Origin: an uncultured Eubacteriales bacterium | Lineage (GTDB): Bacteria > Bacillota > Clostridia > Oscillospirales > CAG-272 | NCBI GenBank assembly: GCA_900556615.1 | Contig: USPP01000160.1 | Span: 1 to 5,009, forward strand | Length of the DNA: 5,009 nt | Direction of reading: 5' to 3' | Shown here: one piece after another, positions 1-4,368 of the stretch | Layout of the letters: each line of letters starts with the position of its first letter | Numbering within the stretch: the stretch's first letter is position 1 | Made by a program: the position numbers and the translations under genes | The notes under the pieces: model-generated | Told to the model about the DNA's origin: nothing | The model's input: the letters and a program-made list of their open reading frames with translations, nothing else | Database searches by the model: none

Positions 1-39
1 ACTATTTACCCATTTGTAAAATAACAATCATCATTTTAC

Positions 40-218
40 TTAAGGCAATACCGCCGGGTGCATGGCTAACGCCTTTGTTACGCATTTGCTTGCAGCTTTC
101 CCGTCATACTTCACCAATTTCGTCGGCAGAGAGTTGCTCTTGTCCCCTCAATTTGCATTGTCTGATGAAAAATCCGGCGGCGCAGCTGCACAGCAAGCAT
201 TGTGCGGTATTGCCTTAA
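40..218. mobile_element. MITE-like element, copy 1 (179 bp, 15-bp perfect terminal inverted repeats)
   Basis: The element opens with TTAAGGCAATACCGC (40-54) and closes with its exact reverse complement (204-218). There is no coding capacity for a transposase inside. A second copy in the same orientation lies at 1812-2000, and the two interiors are clearly homologous, including the CATTGTGCGG stretch before the right end and the GCATTTGCTTGC stretch near the left. Short length, inverted termini, several copies and no transposase are the definition of a MITE, which must be moved by a transposase encoded elsewhere. The terminal TTAA may be a duplicated target or part of the repeat; the sequence does not decide. 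It lies about 155 nt downstream of the spoVAE stop. The transposase family is not identifiable here. Confidence 0.85.
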
Positions 219-372
219 GGAATCGCTGAATCAATCGACTATGCAGATTTCCGAGGTAATTTTTTGAACGACAAGGCAAAAAATGCGGTAATATGGTTAA
301 AACAACACACCGTCGTTCTGTTTCACGATAAAAATCAGAAAATCCGATCCAAAAGTTTATTTTTCAATTTTT
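219..372. other. Gene-free tail downstream of the spoVA operon
   Basis: This AT-rich stretch of 154 nt separates MITE copy 1 from the spoVAE stop codon. I see no open reading frame, RNA gene or strong terminator in it. Its first ten bases, continuing from the element (TTAAGGAATC at 215-224), recur at 2338-2347. Positions 1-39, left of the element, are too short to interpret. Confidence 0.5.
329..348 (-). terminator. Weak candidate terminator after spoVAE
   Basis: Read on the minus strand about 25 nt after the spoVAE stop, ATCGG and CTGAT can pair (one G-U) around an ATTTT loop and are followed by TTTTTA. The stem has only five pairs, so termination would be inefficient. No better hairpin with a T-tract lies before MITE copy 1, whose own inverted termini might serve instead. 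Confidence 0.25.
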
Positions 373-741
373 TTACTTCGGTTTTCCGTTAAAAATCAAA
401 GCCGCAAGAAATCCGAATAGCATAGCGGCAGTTATTCCTCCTGCCGCACCGGTAAGTCCTCCGGTCATAGCGCCGATAAGACCGAATTCATCGACTGCCT
501 TCTCTACCCCTTTGGCAAGTGAATATCCGAATCCGGTAAGCGGGGTAGTTGCACCGTTTCCGGCAAAATTCACAAGCGGCTCATATGCTCCCACTGCAGT
601 CAGTATTACGCCGGCAACGACATAGGATACAAGAATTCTCGCAGGAGTCAGCTTTGTCTTGTCTATCAAAATCTGAGCAATAACGCATAAAAGCCCTCCT
701 ACAATAAATGCGTACAGAAATTTCAATAAAGTTTCAGTCAT
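373..741 (-). CDS. spoVAE: Stage V sporulation protein AE (SpoVAE/SpoVAEb), 122 aa
   Basis: This is a small integral membrane protein of the SpoVAC/SpoVAEB family, part of the forespore inner-membrane machinery for Ca-dipicolinate (DPA) transport. Hydrophobic segments lie at about residues 8-26, 36-53 and 86-117. The family signature GNGATTPLTGFGYSLAKG sits at about residues 61-78, and Gly/Ala-rich helices follow (MTGGLTGAAGG, 92-102). It is a paralogue of SpoVAC upstream, which has GAGTLVPITGF at the matching place. Length fits the family (about 115-120 aa). The start chosen is the ATG at 741, because AAAGGAG lies about 8 nt before it and homologues begin close to the first membrane segment. 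A longer frame reaches 918 but only reads through spoVAD. The start overlaps the spoVAD stop as ATGA, so translation is probably coupled. It is the last gene of the operon. Confidence 0.95.
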   Translation of the reverse strand: MTETLLKFLYAFIVGGLLCVIAQILIDKTKLTPARILVSYVVAGVILTAVGAYEPLVNFAGNGATTPLTGFGYSLAKGVEKAVDEFGLIGAMTGGLTGAAGGITAAMLFGFLAALIFNGKPK

Positions 742-1742
742 AGATTTCTCTCCTTTGTGATGCGCACAAGATGAGCGATCCCCGGAATACTCTGCCCCTG
801 AAGCACAAGCATCGGACTCATCAGCGCTCCCGTAGCAATATACAATATATCCCGATATTCCCCGCGCTCCAGTTTCGGAAGTATATACGCCGAGAGAACC
901 GAGGCGGAGCATCCGCATCCCGAACCGCCCGCATGCATATCCTGTTTTTCTCTGTCATAAATGATTAGACCGCAGTCGTAATAATTCCCCGATATGTCAC
1001 AGCCGTTTTGTTTCATCATATCTTTAACAATTGAGTGCCCCTCAAAACCGAGATCGCCTGTGAATATAGCGTCAAAATCCGACGGCTTCATTCCCGAATA
1101 CCTGAAATATTTTGTTATGGTATCTACGGCGGCAGGCGCCATTGCGGCTCCCATATTATTCACATCGGTGATTCCCTTGTCCACACTCGTACCGGGAAGC
1201 ATTTCGGTTATATATGCCCCCTGACCATCACCGAGAATAAAGGCTCCCGCTCCCGTGACCGTCCACTGCGAGGTTGGCGTTCTGACGCCTCCATACTCAA
1301 TCGGAAACCGAAACTGCCTCTCCGCAGAGCAGTTATGCGAGGAAGTCGCAACCGCCACGGTTTTTGCAGCAGTAGCGTTCAAATACAGAGTTGCCGAAAT
1401 AAGTCCCTCCGCCGAGGTCGAACAGGCGCCGTAAAGCCCAAAGAACGGTGCGTTTATATCGAGCAAGCCATAATTTGAGCTTGTACACTGATTTATGAGA
1501 TCACCGGCAAAAACCGCGTCTATTGCCTCTGCTCCTATTCCCGCCTTTGAAAGCGCGAGATTCAGCGCGATATGCTGCATCTCTCCTTCCGAAAGCTCCC
1601 ACGTTTTTTGACCGAATTTGTCAGATGAGTCATGATAATCAAAAAGCTCTCCAAGCGGTCCCTCATGCTCCTTATGTCCTACCGCTGCAGCATGGCCGAT
1701 TATCGACGGACAATATTTCGGTCGGATAATGTTATTGTTCAT
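738..1742 (-). CDS. spoVAD: Stage V sporulation protein AD (SpoVAD), 334 aa, thiolase-fold DPA-binding protein
   Basis: SpoVAD is a soluble, membrane-associated protein with a thiolase/ketosynthase-like fold. In Bacillus it binds dipicolinic acid and is needed for DPA uptake into the forespore. Motifs visible in order are GPLGELFD (28-35), FAGDLINQ (78-85), YGACSTS (104-110, with Cys107 at the thiolase nucleophile position), ATSSHNCSAERQFRFPIEYG (132-151), GITDVNNMGAAMAPAA (190-205), FTGDLG (227-232), DCGLIIY (256-262), AGGSGCGCSA (271-280) and ATGALMSP (303-310). Length matches the roughly 335-340 aa family norm. The ATG at 1742 has AAGGAGAG about 3-4 nt upstream and the N-terminus fits homologues, although it lacks the usual few leading residues. 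The gene is coupled to spoVAE by ATGA. It is separated from spoVAC by an abnormal 664-nt gap holding a MITE-like element. Confidence 0.97.
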   Translation of the reverse strand: MNNNIIRPKYCPSIIGHAAAVGHKEHEGPLGELFDYHDSSDKFGQKTWELSEGEMQHIALNLALSKAGIGAEAIDAVFAGDLINQCTSSNYGLLDINAPFFGLYGACSTSAEGLISATLYLNATAAKTVAVATSSHNCSAERQFRFPIEYGGVRTPTSQWTVTGAGAFILGDGQGAYITEMLPGTSVDKGITDVNNMGAAMAPAAVDTITKYFRYSGMKPSDFDAIFTGDLGFEGHSIVKDMMKQNGCDISGNYYDCGLIIYDREKQDMHAGGSGCGCSASVLSAYILPKLERGEYRDILYIATGALMSPMLVLQGQSIPGIAHLVRITKERNL

Positions 1743-1786
1743 TCTCTCTCCTTACTTGTGCTGTCCGGCACAATGATCGTATTCAT
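1739..1786 (-). CDS. Possible 15-codon ORF coupled to spoVAD
   Basis: ATG at 1786 opens MNTIIVPDSTSKERE and ends at TGA (1741-1739), which overlaps the spoVAD start as ATGA, the same arrangement as the spoVAD-spoVAE junction. Its own ribosome site is poor (AGAAGAAAA). The spoVAD Shine-Dalgarno sequence lies inside its last codons. It could be a coupling leader peptide, the remaining tail of a gene that once adjoined spoVAD before the gap was filled, or chance. No family is recognised. Confidence 0.25.
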   Translation of the reverse strand: MNTIIVPDSTSKERE

Positions 1787-1811
1787 TTTTCTTCTGAAAC
1801 CGGATAGAATA

Positions 1812-2000
1812 TTAAGGCAATACTGCTGGGTGCACAGCTAACGCCTTTATTGCGCATTTGCTTGCCTCTATTTCGTCATGCTTTCGTCATGCTTCACAAA
1901 TTTCGTTGGCAGAGGAGTCACTCCTGCTCTTCAATTGGTATTGTCTGACAAAAATCCGGTGGCGCAACTGCACAACAATCATTGTGCGGTATTGCCTTAA
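1812..2000. mobile_element. MITE-like element, copy 2 (189 bp), inside the spoVA operon
   Basis: This is the second copy of the element at 40-218, in the same orientation. Its left end TTAAGGCAATACTGC (1812-1826) and right end GCGGTATTGCCTTAA (1986-2000) are inverted repeats with one mismatch. The interior follows copy 1 closely, with scattered substitutions, so the two copies are not a recent duplication. It is 10 bp longer, explained mainly by an 11-bp tandem duplication at 1871-1892. It lies between spoVAC and spoVAD, so the operon transcript must run through it, and as RNA its ends can pair into a long stem. No transposase is encoded. Confidence 0.87.
1871..1892. repeat. 11-bp tandem duplication within MITE copy 2
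   Basis: TTTCGTCATGC occurs twice in direct succession (1871-1881 and 1882-1892). Copy 1 has a single, diverged version (CCCGTCATACT) at the matching place. The duplication therefore arose in this copy after the two diverged, or was lost from the other. Confidence 0.9.
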
Positions 2001-2406
2001 TTATGACAGCAAAACGGTTCTTCTGACCGTCAAAAGCTGTAAACTGAACAAAATAACCGAGAACAAAGCCATATCGGATACTTTGAAAAGTAATAAAACC
2101 CTTCTTCGACATGAATCCGAAATGAATCTAAGCAAAACAGAAGCAATATCTGTTGAAATGCTTCATTCCGTCAATAATCCTCTTTTATATAACGGAAGCA
2201 TTATGAGAGCTATTCCGCATATGCGTTATGAATCGAGCTTTTTCTTCGCTTTCTCTCCGATTATATCCGTTACCGGCTTCATCTATTGCATTCCCTGCTA
2301 AATTCCTCGCCGTTTCATCCGCTATCTTGTCGTCAGCTTAAGGAATCATTCGGAATAAACAAAAATTACAGGGTGCTCCCTTATCTTTCGCGGTCACCGC
2401 CGCCTT
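2001..2406. other. Unassigned 406-nt segment between spoVAC and MITE copy 2
   Basis: No convincing gene is seen here. A plus-strand frame (to 2301) and a minus-strand frame both cross into the MITE and look like chance openings. On the minus strand about 50 codons are open just after 2338 (reading ADDKIADETARNLAGNAIDE at its head) without a start or ribosome site. GCGG-TGA-CCGC (2391-2401 region, four pairs) follows the spoVAC stop but has no T-tract. TTAAGGAATC at 2338-2347 repeats the bases at the right edge of MITE copy 1. The segment may be foreign DNA acquired with or before the MITE, or the remains of a lost gene. Confidence 0.45.
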
Positions 2407-2850
2407 TTACAATTTGCCGAGCACCCAATAAATAACTCCCCAAATGACAGATGCAACCGTTCCGTAAAGTATAACCGGCCCCGCGATAATAAACAGCTTA
2501 GCGCCAAGTCCGAGCACAAGTCCCTCGTTTTTACAGTCAATCGCCGGGGAAACCACTGCATTGGCAAATCCCGTTATCGGAACAAGAGTACCGGCTCCTC
2601 CGAATTTCGCTATATTATCAAAAATTCCAAAACCTGTGAGCAGTGCAGTCAAAAAAATTATTGTTATCGGAACAAGAATCTTTACAATATCCTCTGTAAT
2701 GTTTATATACATATACAGTTCAGTCAATCCCTGTCCGATGCAGCATATTATTCCTCCGACTAAAAATGCTCTGAAGCAGTCAGGAAGCAGCTTTGATTTA
2801 CCGGCTCTTCCCTCCGCATATTTTGAATAAGCAGTAGTTTTTTTCATCAT
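2407..2850 (-). CDS. spoVAC: Stage V sporulation protein AC (SpoVAC), 147 aa from this start
   Basis: SpoVAC is an integral inner-membrane protein of the forespore. The Bacillus protein behaves as a mechanosensitive channel involved in DPA release. Hydrophobic segments lie at about residues 28-48, 57-77 and 112-146 (numbering from ATG 2850). FRAFLVGGIICCIGQ near the N-terminus and GAGTLVPITGFANAVVSPAI (85-104) are family signatures, followed by EGLVLGLGAKLFIIAGPVILYG. Length is normal. Three in-frame starts compete: GTG 2859, ATG 2850 and ATG 2847. I chose ATG 2850 because GGTGAT, complementary to the extended anti-Shine-Dalgarno, ends 4 nt before it. The canonical AAGGAG (2885-2880) lies much further up, separated by a perfect hairpin. 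It is the first gene of the operon, behind a sigma-G-type promoter. Confidence 0.95.
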   Translation of the reverse strand: MMKKTTAYSKYAEGRAGKSKLLPDCFRAFLVGGIICCIGQGLTELYMYINITEDIVKILVPITIIFLTALLTGFGIFDNIAKFGGAGTLVPITGFANAVVSPAIDCKNEGLVLGLGAKLFIIAGPVILYGTVASVIWGVIYWVLGKL

Positions 2851-2861
2851 TACAATCACCG

Positions 2862-2878
2862 CTTTCGCTTTGCGAAAG
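2862..2878 (-). promoter_or_regulatory. Perfect 7-bp hairpin between Shine-Dalgarno and start of spoVAC
   Basis: On the mRNA strand CTTTCGC-AAA-GCGAAAG is a perfect stem with a three-base loop. It lies directly between AAGGAGA (2885-2879) and the start codons. If folded, it brings the Shine-Dalgarno sequence to about 3 nt from GTG 2859 or 12 nt from ATG 2850; unfolded, the spacing is 20-29 nt. It could set start choice or translation rate. Its size and loop match the mini-hairpins at 3327-3343 and 4130-4192, so it may be an inserted repeat unit. Confidence 0.7.
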
Positions 2879-2921
2879 TCTCCTTGTTCTTGATTCCGGC
2901 AAATAGTTTACAATAACGATC

Positions 2922-2943
2922 GCAGCCGTTTCCTCCCGGCTGC
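2922..2943 (-). promoter_or_regulatory. Leader hairpin with GGAGG in its loop
   Basis: In the spoVAC leader, GCAGCCG and CGGCTGC pair perfectly (7 bp, GC-rich) around the 8-nt loop GGAGGAAA. The loop carries a full Shine-Dalgarno core, but no ATG follows at a useful distance. No T-tract follows, so it is not a terminator. Role unknown; 5' mRNA stabilisation or ribosome standby binding are possible. Confidence 0.55.
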
Positions 2944-2958
2944 AAAAGCCGAAAACCC

Positions 2959-2978
2959 GTCTGAAAAATCTTTCAGAC
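2959..2978 (-). promoter_or_regulatory. Promoter-proximal leader hairpin of the spoVA operon
   Basis: GTCTGAAA-GATT-TTTCAGAC on the mRNA strand is a perfect 8-bp stem with a 4-nt loop. It lies roughly 20-40 nt after the predicted transcription start. It is followed by GGGTTTTCGG rather than a clean T-tract, so a 5'-stabilising stem is more likely than a terminator. Confidence 0.55.
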
Positions 2979-3006
2979 CTGCCTTTTGATTTTTTATTTA
3001 CGATTA

Positions 3007-3037
3007 AATTATGAGCATAAAGCAAAAAAAATATTCA
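3007..3037 (-). promoter_or_regulatory. Sigma-G/sigma-F-type promoter of the spoVA operon
   Basis: On the minus strand TGAATA (3037-3032) and CATAATT (3013-3007) are separated by 18 nt. The forespore sigma-G consensus is about TGAATA, 17-18 nt, CATACTA: the -35 is identical and the -10 matches at five of seven positions. It is the only such pair I found upstream of spoVAC, and spoVA is a classic sigma-G operon in Bacillus. The predicted start near 3000 gives a leader of about 150 nt. Sigma-F cannot be separated from sigma-G by sequence alone. Confidence 0.8.
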
Positions 3038-3094
3038 CATCTGTATTTATTAATATAATCAGTATCAATCGGAAATCCGAATCTATTTAAAATA

Positions 3095-3146
3095 AAAACA
3101 CTATCGGTCTTTTGTACCTTAGAGATTCAAATTCCGATAGTGTTTT
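3095..3146. repeat. 13-bp perfect inverted repeat with 26-nt loop, upstream of the spoVA promoter
   Basis: AAAACACTATCGG (3095-3107) and CCGATAGTGTTTT (3134-3146) are exact complements. Each arm ends in T-runs on its own strand, so it could act as a weak two-way terminator, or be a protein-binding or mobile-element remnant. An outer pair, ATTCACAT (3033-3040) and ATGTGAAT (3150-3157), brackets it and includes the -35 of the spoVA promoter. TCGG-AAAT-CCGA lies between them at 3069-3080. Confidence 0.7.
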
Positions 3147-3192
3147 CAAATGTGAATGGGCTATGAAAAAAATATATTTGCGATTTTGAAAA

Positions 3193-3425
3193 TGGATTTG
3201 AACACTCACAGTTTTTAGTAAAATCGTTCGCTATCCCTCACGGTGAAATAATTTACTTCGCAAATTATGGAATTTTCTGCTTACCACAGAAAATGAAATA
3301 AATCCACTTACACCCGCAGACATTTCATATGGCGAAGCCATATCACATACAAAACGTATTTCACAAATCTCAAAGGTATTTATTTCGTAAAAAAACCGAC
3401 TTGTCGAAACAAGTCGGTTTTTCTG
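3193..3425. repeat. Branched palindromic repeat, copy A
   Basis: This copy is homologous to 4369-4604. The first 57 nt (3193-3249) differ from copy B at about 10 positions, and weaker similarity may begin near 3161. Left-arm motifs GTGAAAT (3243-3249) and ATGAAAT (3293-3299) pair with right-arm ATTTCAC (3358-3364) and ATTTCAT (3322-3328), and a last ATTTCGT (3382-3388) pairs poorly with the first block. Between these lie side hairpins: TTTTCTG/CAGAAAA (3273-3293) and ATATGGC-GAA-GCCATAT (3327-3343). The unit ends in the terminator hairpin 3391-3422. It follows the hydrolase gene on the minus strand. No protein is encoded. Confidence 0.8.
3389..3425 (-). terminator. Strong two-way intrinsic terminator after the hydrolase gene
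   Basis: AAAAACCGACTTGT (3391-3404) pairs perfectly with ACAAGTCGGTTTTT (3409-3422) around a 4-nt loop, a 14-bp stem. On the minus strand the loop is TTCG, a stable tetraloop, and the stem is followed by seven T. It lies about 90 nt after the hydrolase stop. T-runs on both sides mean it can also stop plus-strand transcription. It is also the closing module of branched repeat A. Confidence 0.9.
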
Positions 3426-3486
3426 CGTTAAACGTGTAAAAAGGTCAAAAATTGAGGCAAAAGCGAAGAAAAGATCAAGTTTTTCA

Positions 3487-3511
3487 GATAATACAAATCA
3501 TTTGTATTATC
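3487..3511. repeat. 11-bp palindrome overlapping the hydrolase stop codon
   Basis: GATAATACAAA (3487-3497) and TTTGTATTATC (3501-3511) form a perfect stem with a three-base loop. The TGA stop (3512-3510) lies on its edge. It is AT-rich and lacks a T-tract on the mRNA strand, so it is not a usual terminator. It could be an mRNA 3'-protecting hairpin or a mini-palindrome insertion that supplied the present stop. Confidence 0.6.
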
Positions 3512-4079
3512 ACAGTTGTTCACAAAATTCAATAAACTTGGGAGTCCACCATTCTTTATATCCTATTATGTTTGGATGGATTTGATCTTCCATATAGCGA
3601 CTGCGGTCTTCCTCACTTACCGCCAACATATCAGAATCGTGGTAAAGATCTAAAATATGAAAACCATATTCCTTTTGCAAACTATATAAAAGATCTACCA
3701 TCTGTGAATACTTTTCATTTTCAAAATATGTTCCTGTATAAAACACGATCGGACAACGAAAGGTTACCTGAACGTAACTAAGTATAAAGCAAATCGCAGC
3801 TTCGATTTTTTTTAGATCAATATTGCAGTCGGAAGATGCATCATTTGTTGAAAGCTGGCAGATAAACAAATCAAACTTGCTGCTTTTATCAATGTTTTTC
3901 AAACGTGACACATATGAGTTCTCGTTTATATCTGCCAGAGTTGTCCCTGAAACAGCTTCTTTTACGTATTGAAAACCACAGCATTGGCTCATAATGTCTG
4001 CAAAGGAAACGCCGCCTGATGCGGAACCATAGGTCACGGATGATCCAAGAAACAAAATGTTCTTTCCCCTTAATATCAT
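3510..4079 (-). CDS. SGNH/GDSL-type hydrolase, 189 aa
   Basis: This is a small single-domain esterase/lipase-like protein, probably cytoplasmic, since no signal peptide or membrane segment is visible. The four SGNH blocks are present in order: block I FLGSSVTYG (10-18, nucleophile Ser14; the usual Asp of GDS is Ser here), block II Gly45 in AVSGTTLADI, block III Asn79 in QLSTND, and block V DQIHPN with Asp165 and His168. The hydrophobic core strands FDLFICQLS and CPIVFYTGTYF fit the flavodoxin-like fold. Length of about 190 aa is typical. ATG 4079 follows AAGGTGGG by 4-5 nt, and a sigma-A promoter lies just upstream. It is monocistronic, flanked by repeats on both sides. Substrate cannot be told; carbohydrate esters and acyl groups are common for the fold. 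Confidence 0.88.
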   Translation of the reverse strand: MILRGKNILFLGSSVTYGSASGGVSFADIMSQCCGFQYVKEAVSGTTLADINENSYVSRLKNIDKSSKFDLFICQLSTNDASSDCNIDLKKIEAAICFILSYVQVTFRCPIVFYTGTYFENEKYSQMVDLLYSLQKEYGFHILDLYHDSDMLAVSEEDRSRYMEDQIHPNIIGYKEWWTPKFIEFCEQL

Positions 4080-4103
4080 ATACCCACCTTAACTTTCGTA
4101 TAC

Positions 4104-4132
4104 ATTATACCACATTCTGACAAGTAAATCAA
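4104..4132 (-). promoter_or_regulatory. Sigma-A promoter of the hydrolase gene
   Basis: On the minus strand TTGATT (4132-4127), a 17-nt spacer and a perfect TATAAT (4109-4104) form a housekeeping promoter. TGG just before it adds an extended -10. The leader is about 20 nt and includes AAGGTGGG. The -35 overlaps the first mini-hairpin of the array at 4130. Confidence 0.85.
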
Positions 4133-4223
4133 GGCTAAGCCTTGTAAATTATCACGGCATAGCCGTGGATATTATCAATTTCGAAGAAATTGCATATCAT
4201 CAGTCCGTGAGACCGGATATCAT
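4130..4223. repeat. Array of four mini-hairpins with conserved 8-nt linkers
   Basis: Three perfect hairpins with three-base loops follow one another: CAAGGC-TAA-GCCTTG (4130-4144), CACGGC-ATA-GCCGTG (4153-4167) and CAATTTC-GAA-GAAATTG (4176-4192). A fourth 15-nt unit (4201-4215, CAGTCC-GTG-AGACCG) keeps four of six pairs. Each is followed by an 8-nt linker: TAAATTAT, GATATTAT, CATATCAT and GATATCAT, always then C. Linker starts lie at 4145, 4168, 4193 and 4216. Stems differ completely while linkers and geometry are kept. A plus-strand ORF from 4165 runs through the array but has no ribosome site. Confidence 0.8.
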
Positions 4224-4368
4224 CAAGCCTCAGGAAAGATACACACTTTGCGCGATAAGATACAAGGATGGAAAAGCCGCACGGCGCTTCGTACGGCAAT
4301 CATATGCCAAGTCGAAGGCTTGGGTTGTAAATCGACTACGGAAAAGATATTTTAGGCAGTCTTGCGTA
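4224..4368. other. Intergenic stretch with possible decayed coding sequence
   Basis: No supported gene is seen. A plus-strand frame (4165-4371, 68 codons) includes PQERYTLCAIRYKDGKAARR but starts inside the hairpin array with no Shine-Dalgarno sequence. After a frame change at about 4330, another short frame reads IDYGKDILGSLAYEFELL and continues to a stop at 4436 inside branched repeat B. Together they may be the frameshifted remains of one gene, or chance. No family is recognised. Confidence 0.3.

Noticed and set aside
742..918. 59 extra N-terminal codons for SpoVAE
   Set aside because: They lie inside spoVAD in another frame and are hydrophilic. The ATG at 741 has a good ribosome site and the family N-terminus.
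1035..1478. 147-codon plus-strand frame opposite spoVAD
   Set aside because: It lies wholly antisense to a well-supported spoVAD, has no ribosome site and shows no domain. The same holds for the shorter plus-strand frames at 771-968, 994-1224 and 1523-1729.
1743..1811. Separate sigma-G promoter for spoVAD (TGAATA at about 1787-1782 on the minus strand)
   Set aside because: A -35-like hexamer is present, but no CATACTA-like -10 lies 17-18 nt downstream.
1858..2301. 147-codon plus-strand frame through MITE copy 2 and the operon gap
   Set aside because: It begins inside the non-coding MITE, has no Shine-Dalgarno sequence, and its composition does not look like a protein. I kept the region as unassigned.
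2001..2347. A third mobile element bounded by TTAA and TTAAGGAATC
   Set aside because: The ends share only CCTTAA and a shifted TGAC when reverse-complemented, too weak to call inverted repeats.
2860..3000. Known riboswitch or T-box in the spoVAC leader
   Set aside because: The hairpins are simple separate stems with no recognisable aptamer core and no terminator/antiterminator pair.
2798..3025. 75-codon minus-strand frame upstream of spoVAC
   Set aside because: It starts before the predicted transcription start, overlaps spoVAC in another frame, and covers the leader hairpins and promoter.
4130..4223. CRISPR array
   Set aside because: The conserved piece is only 8 nt, the intervening units are palindromic, there are four units, and no cas gene is near. 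It does not fit repeat-spacer structure.
4325..4355. Plus-strand promoter TTGTAA-17-TATTTT driving an RNA from repeat B
   Set aside because: Each hexamer matches only four of six bases and copy A has no counterpart, so it is not convincing.
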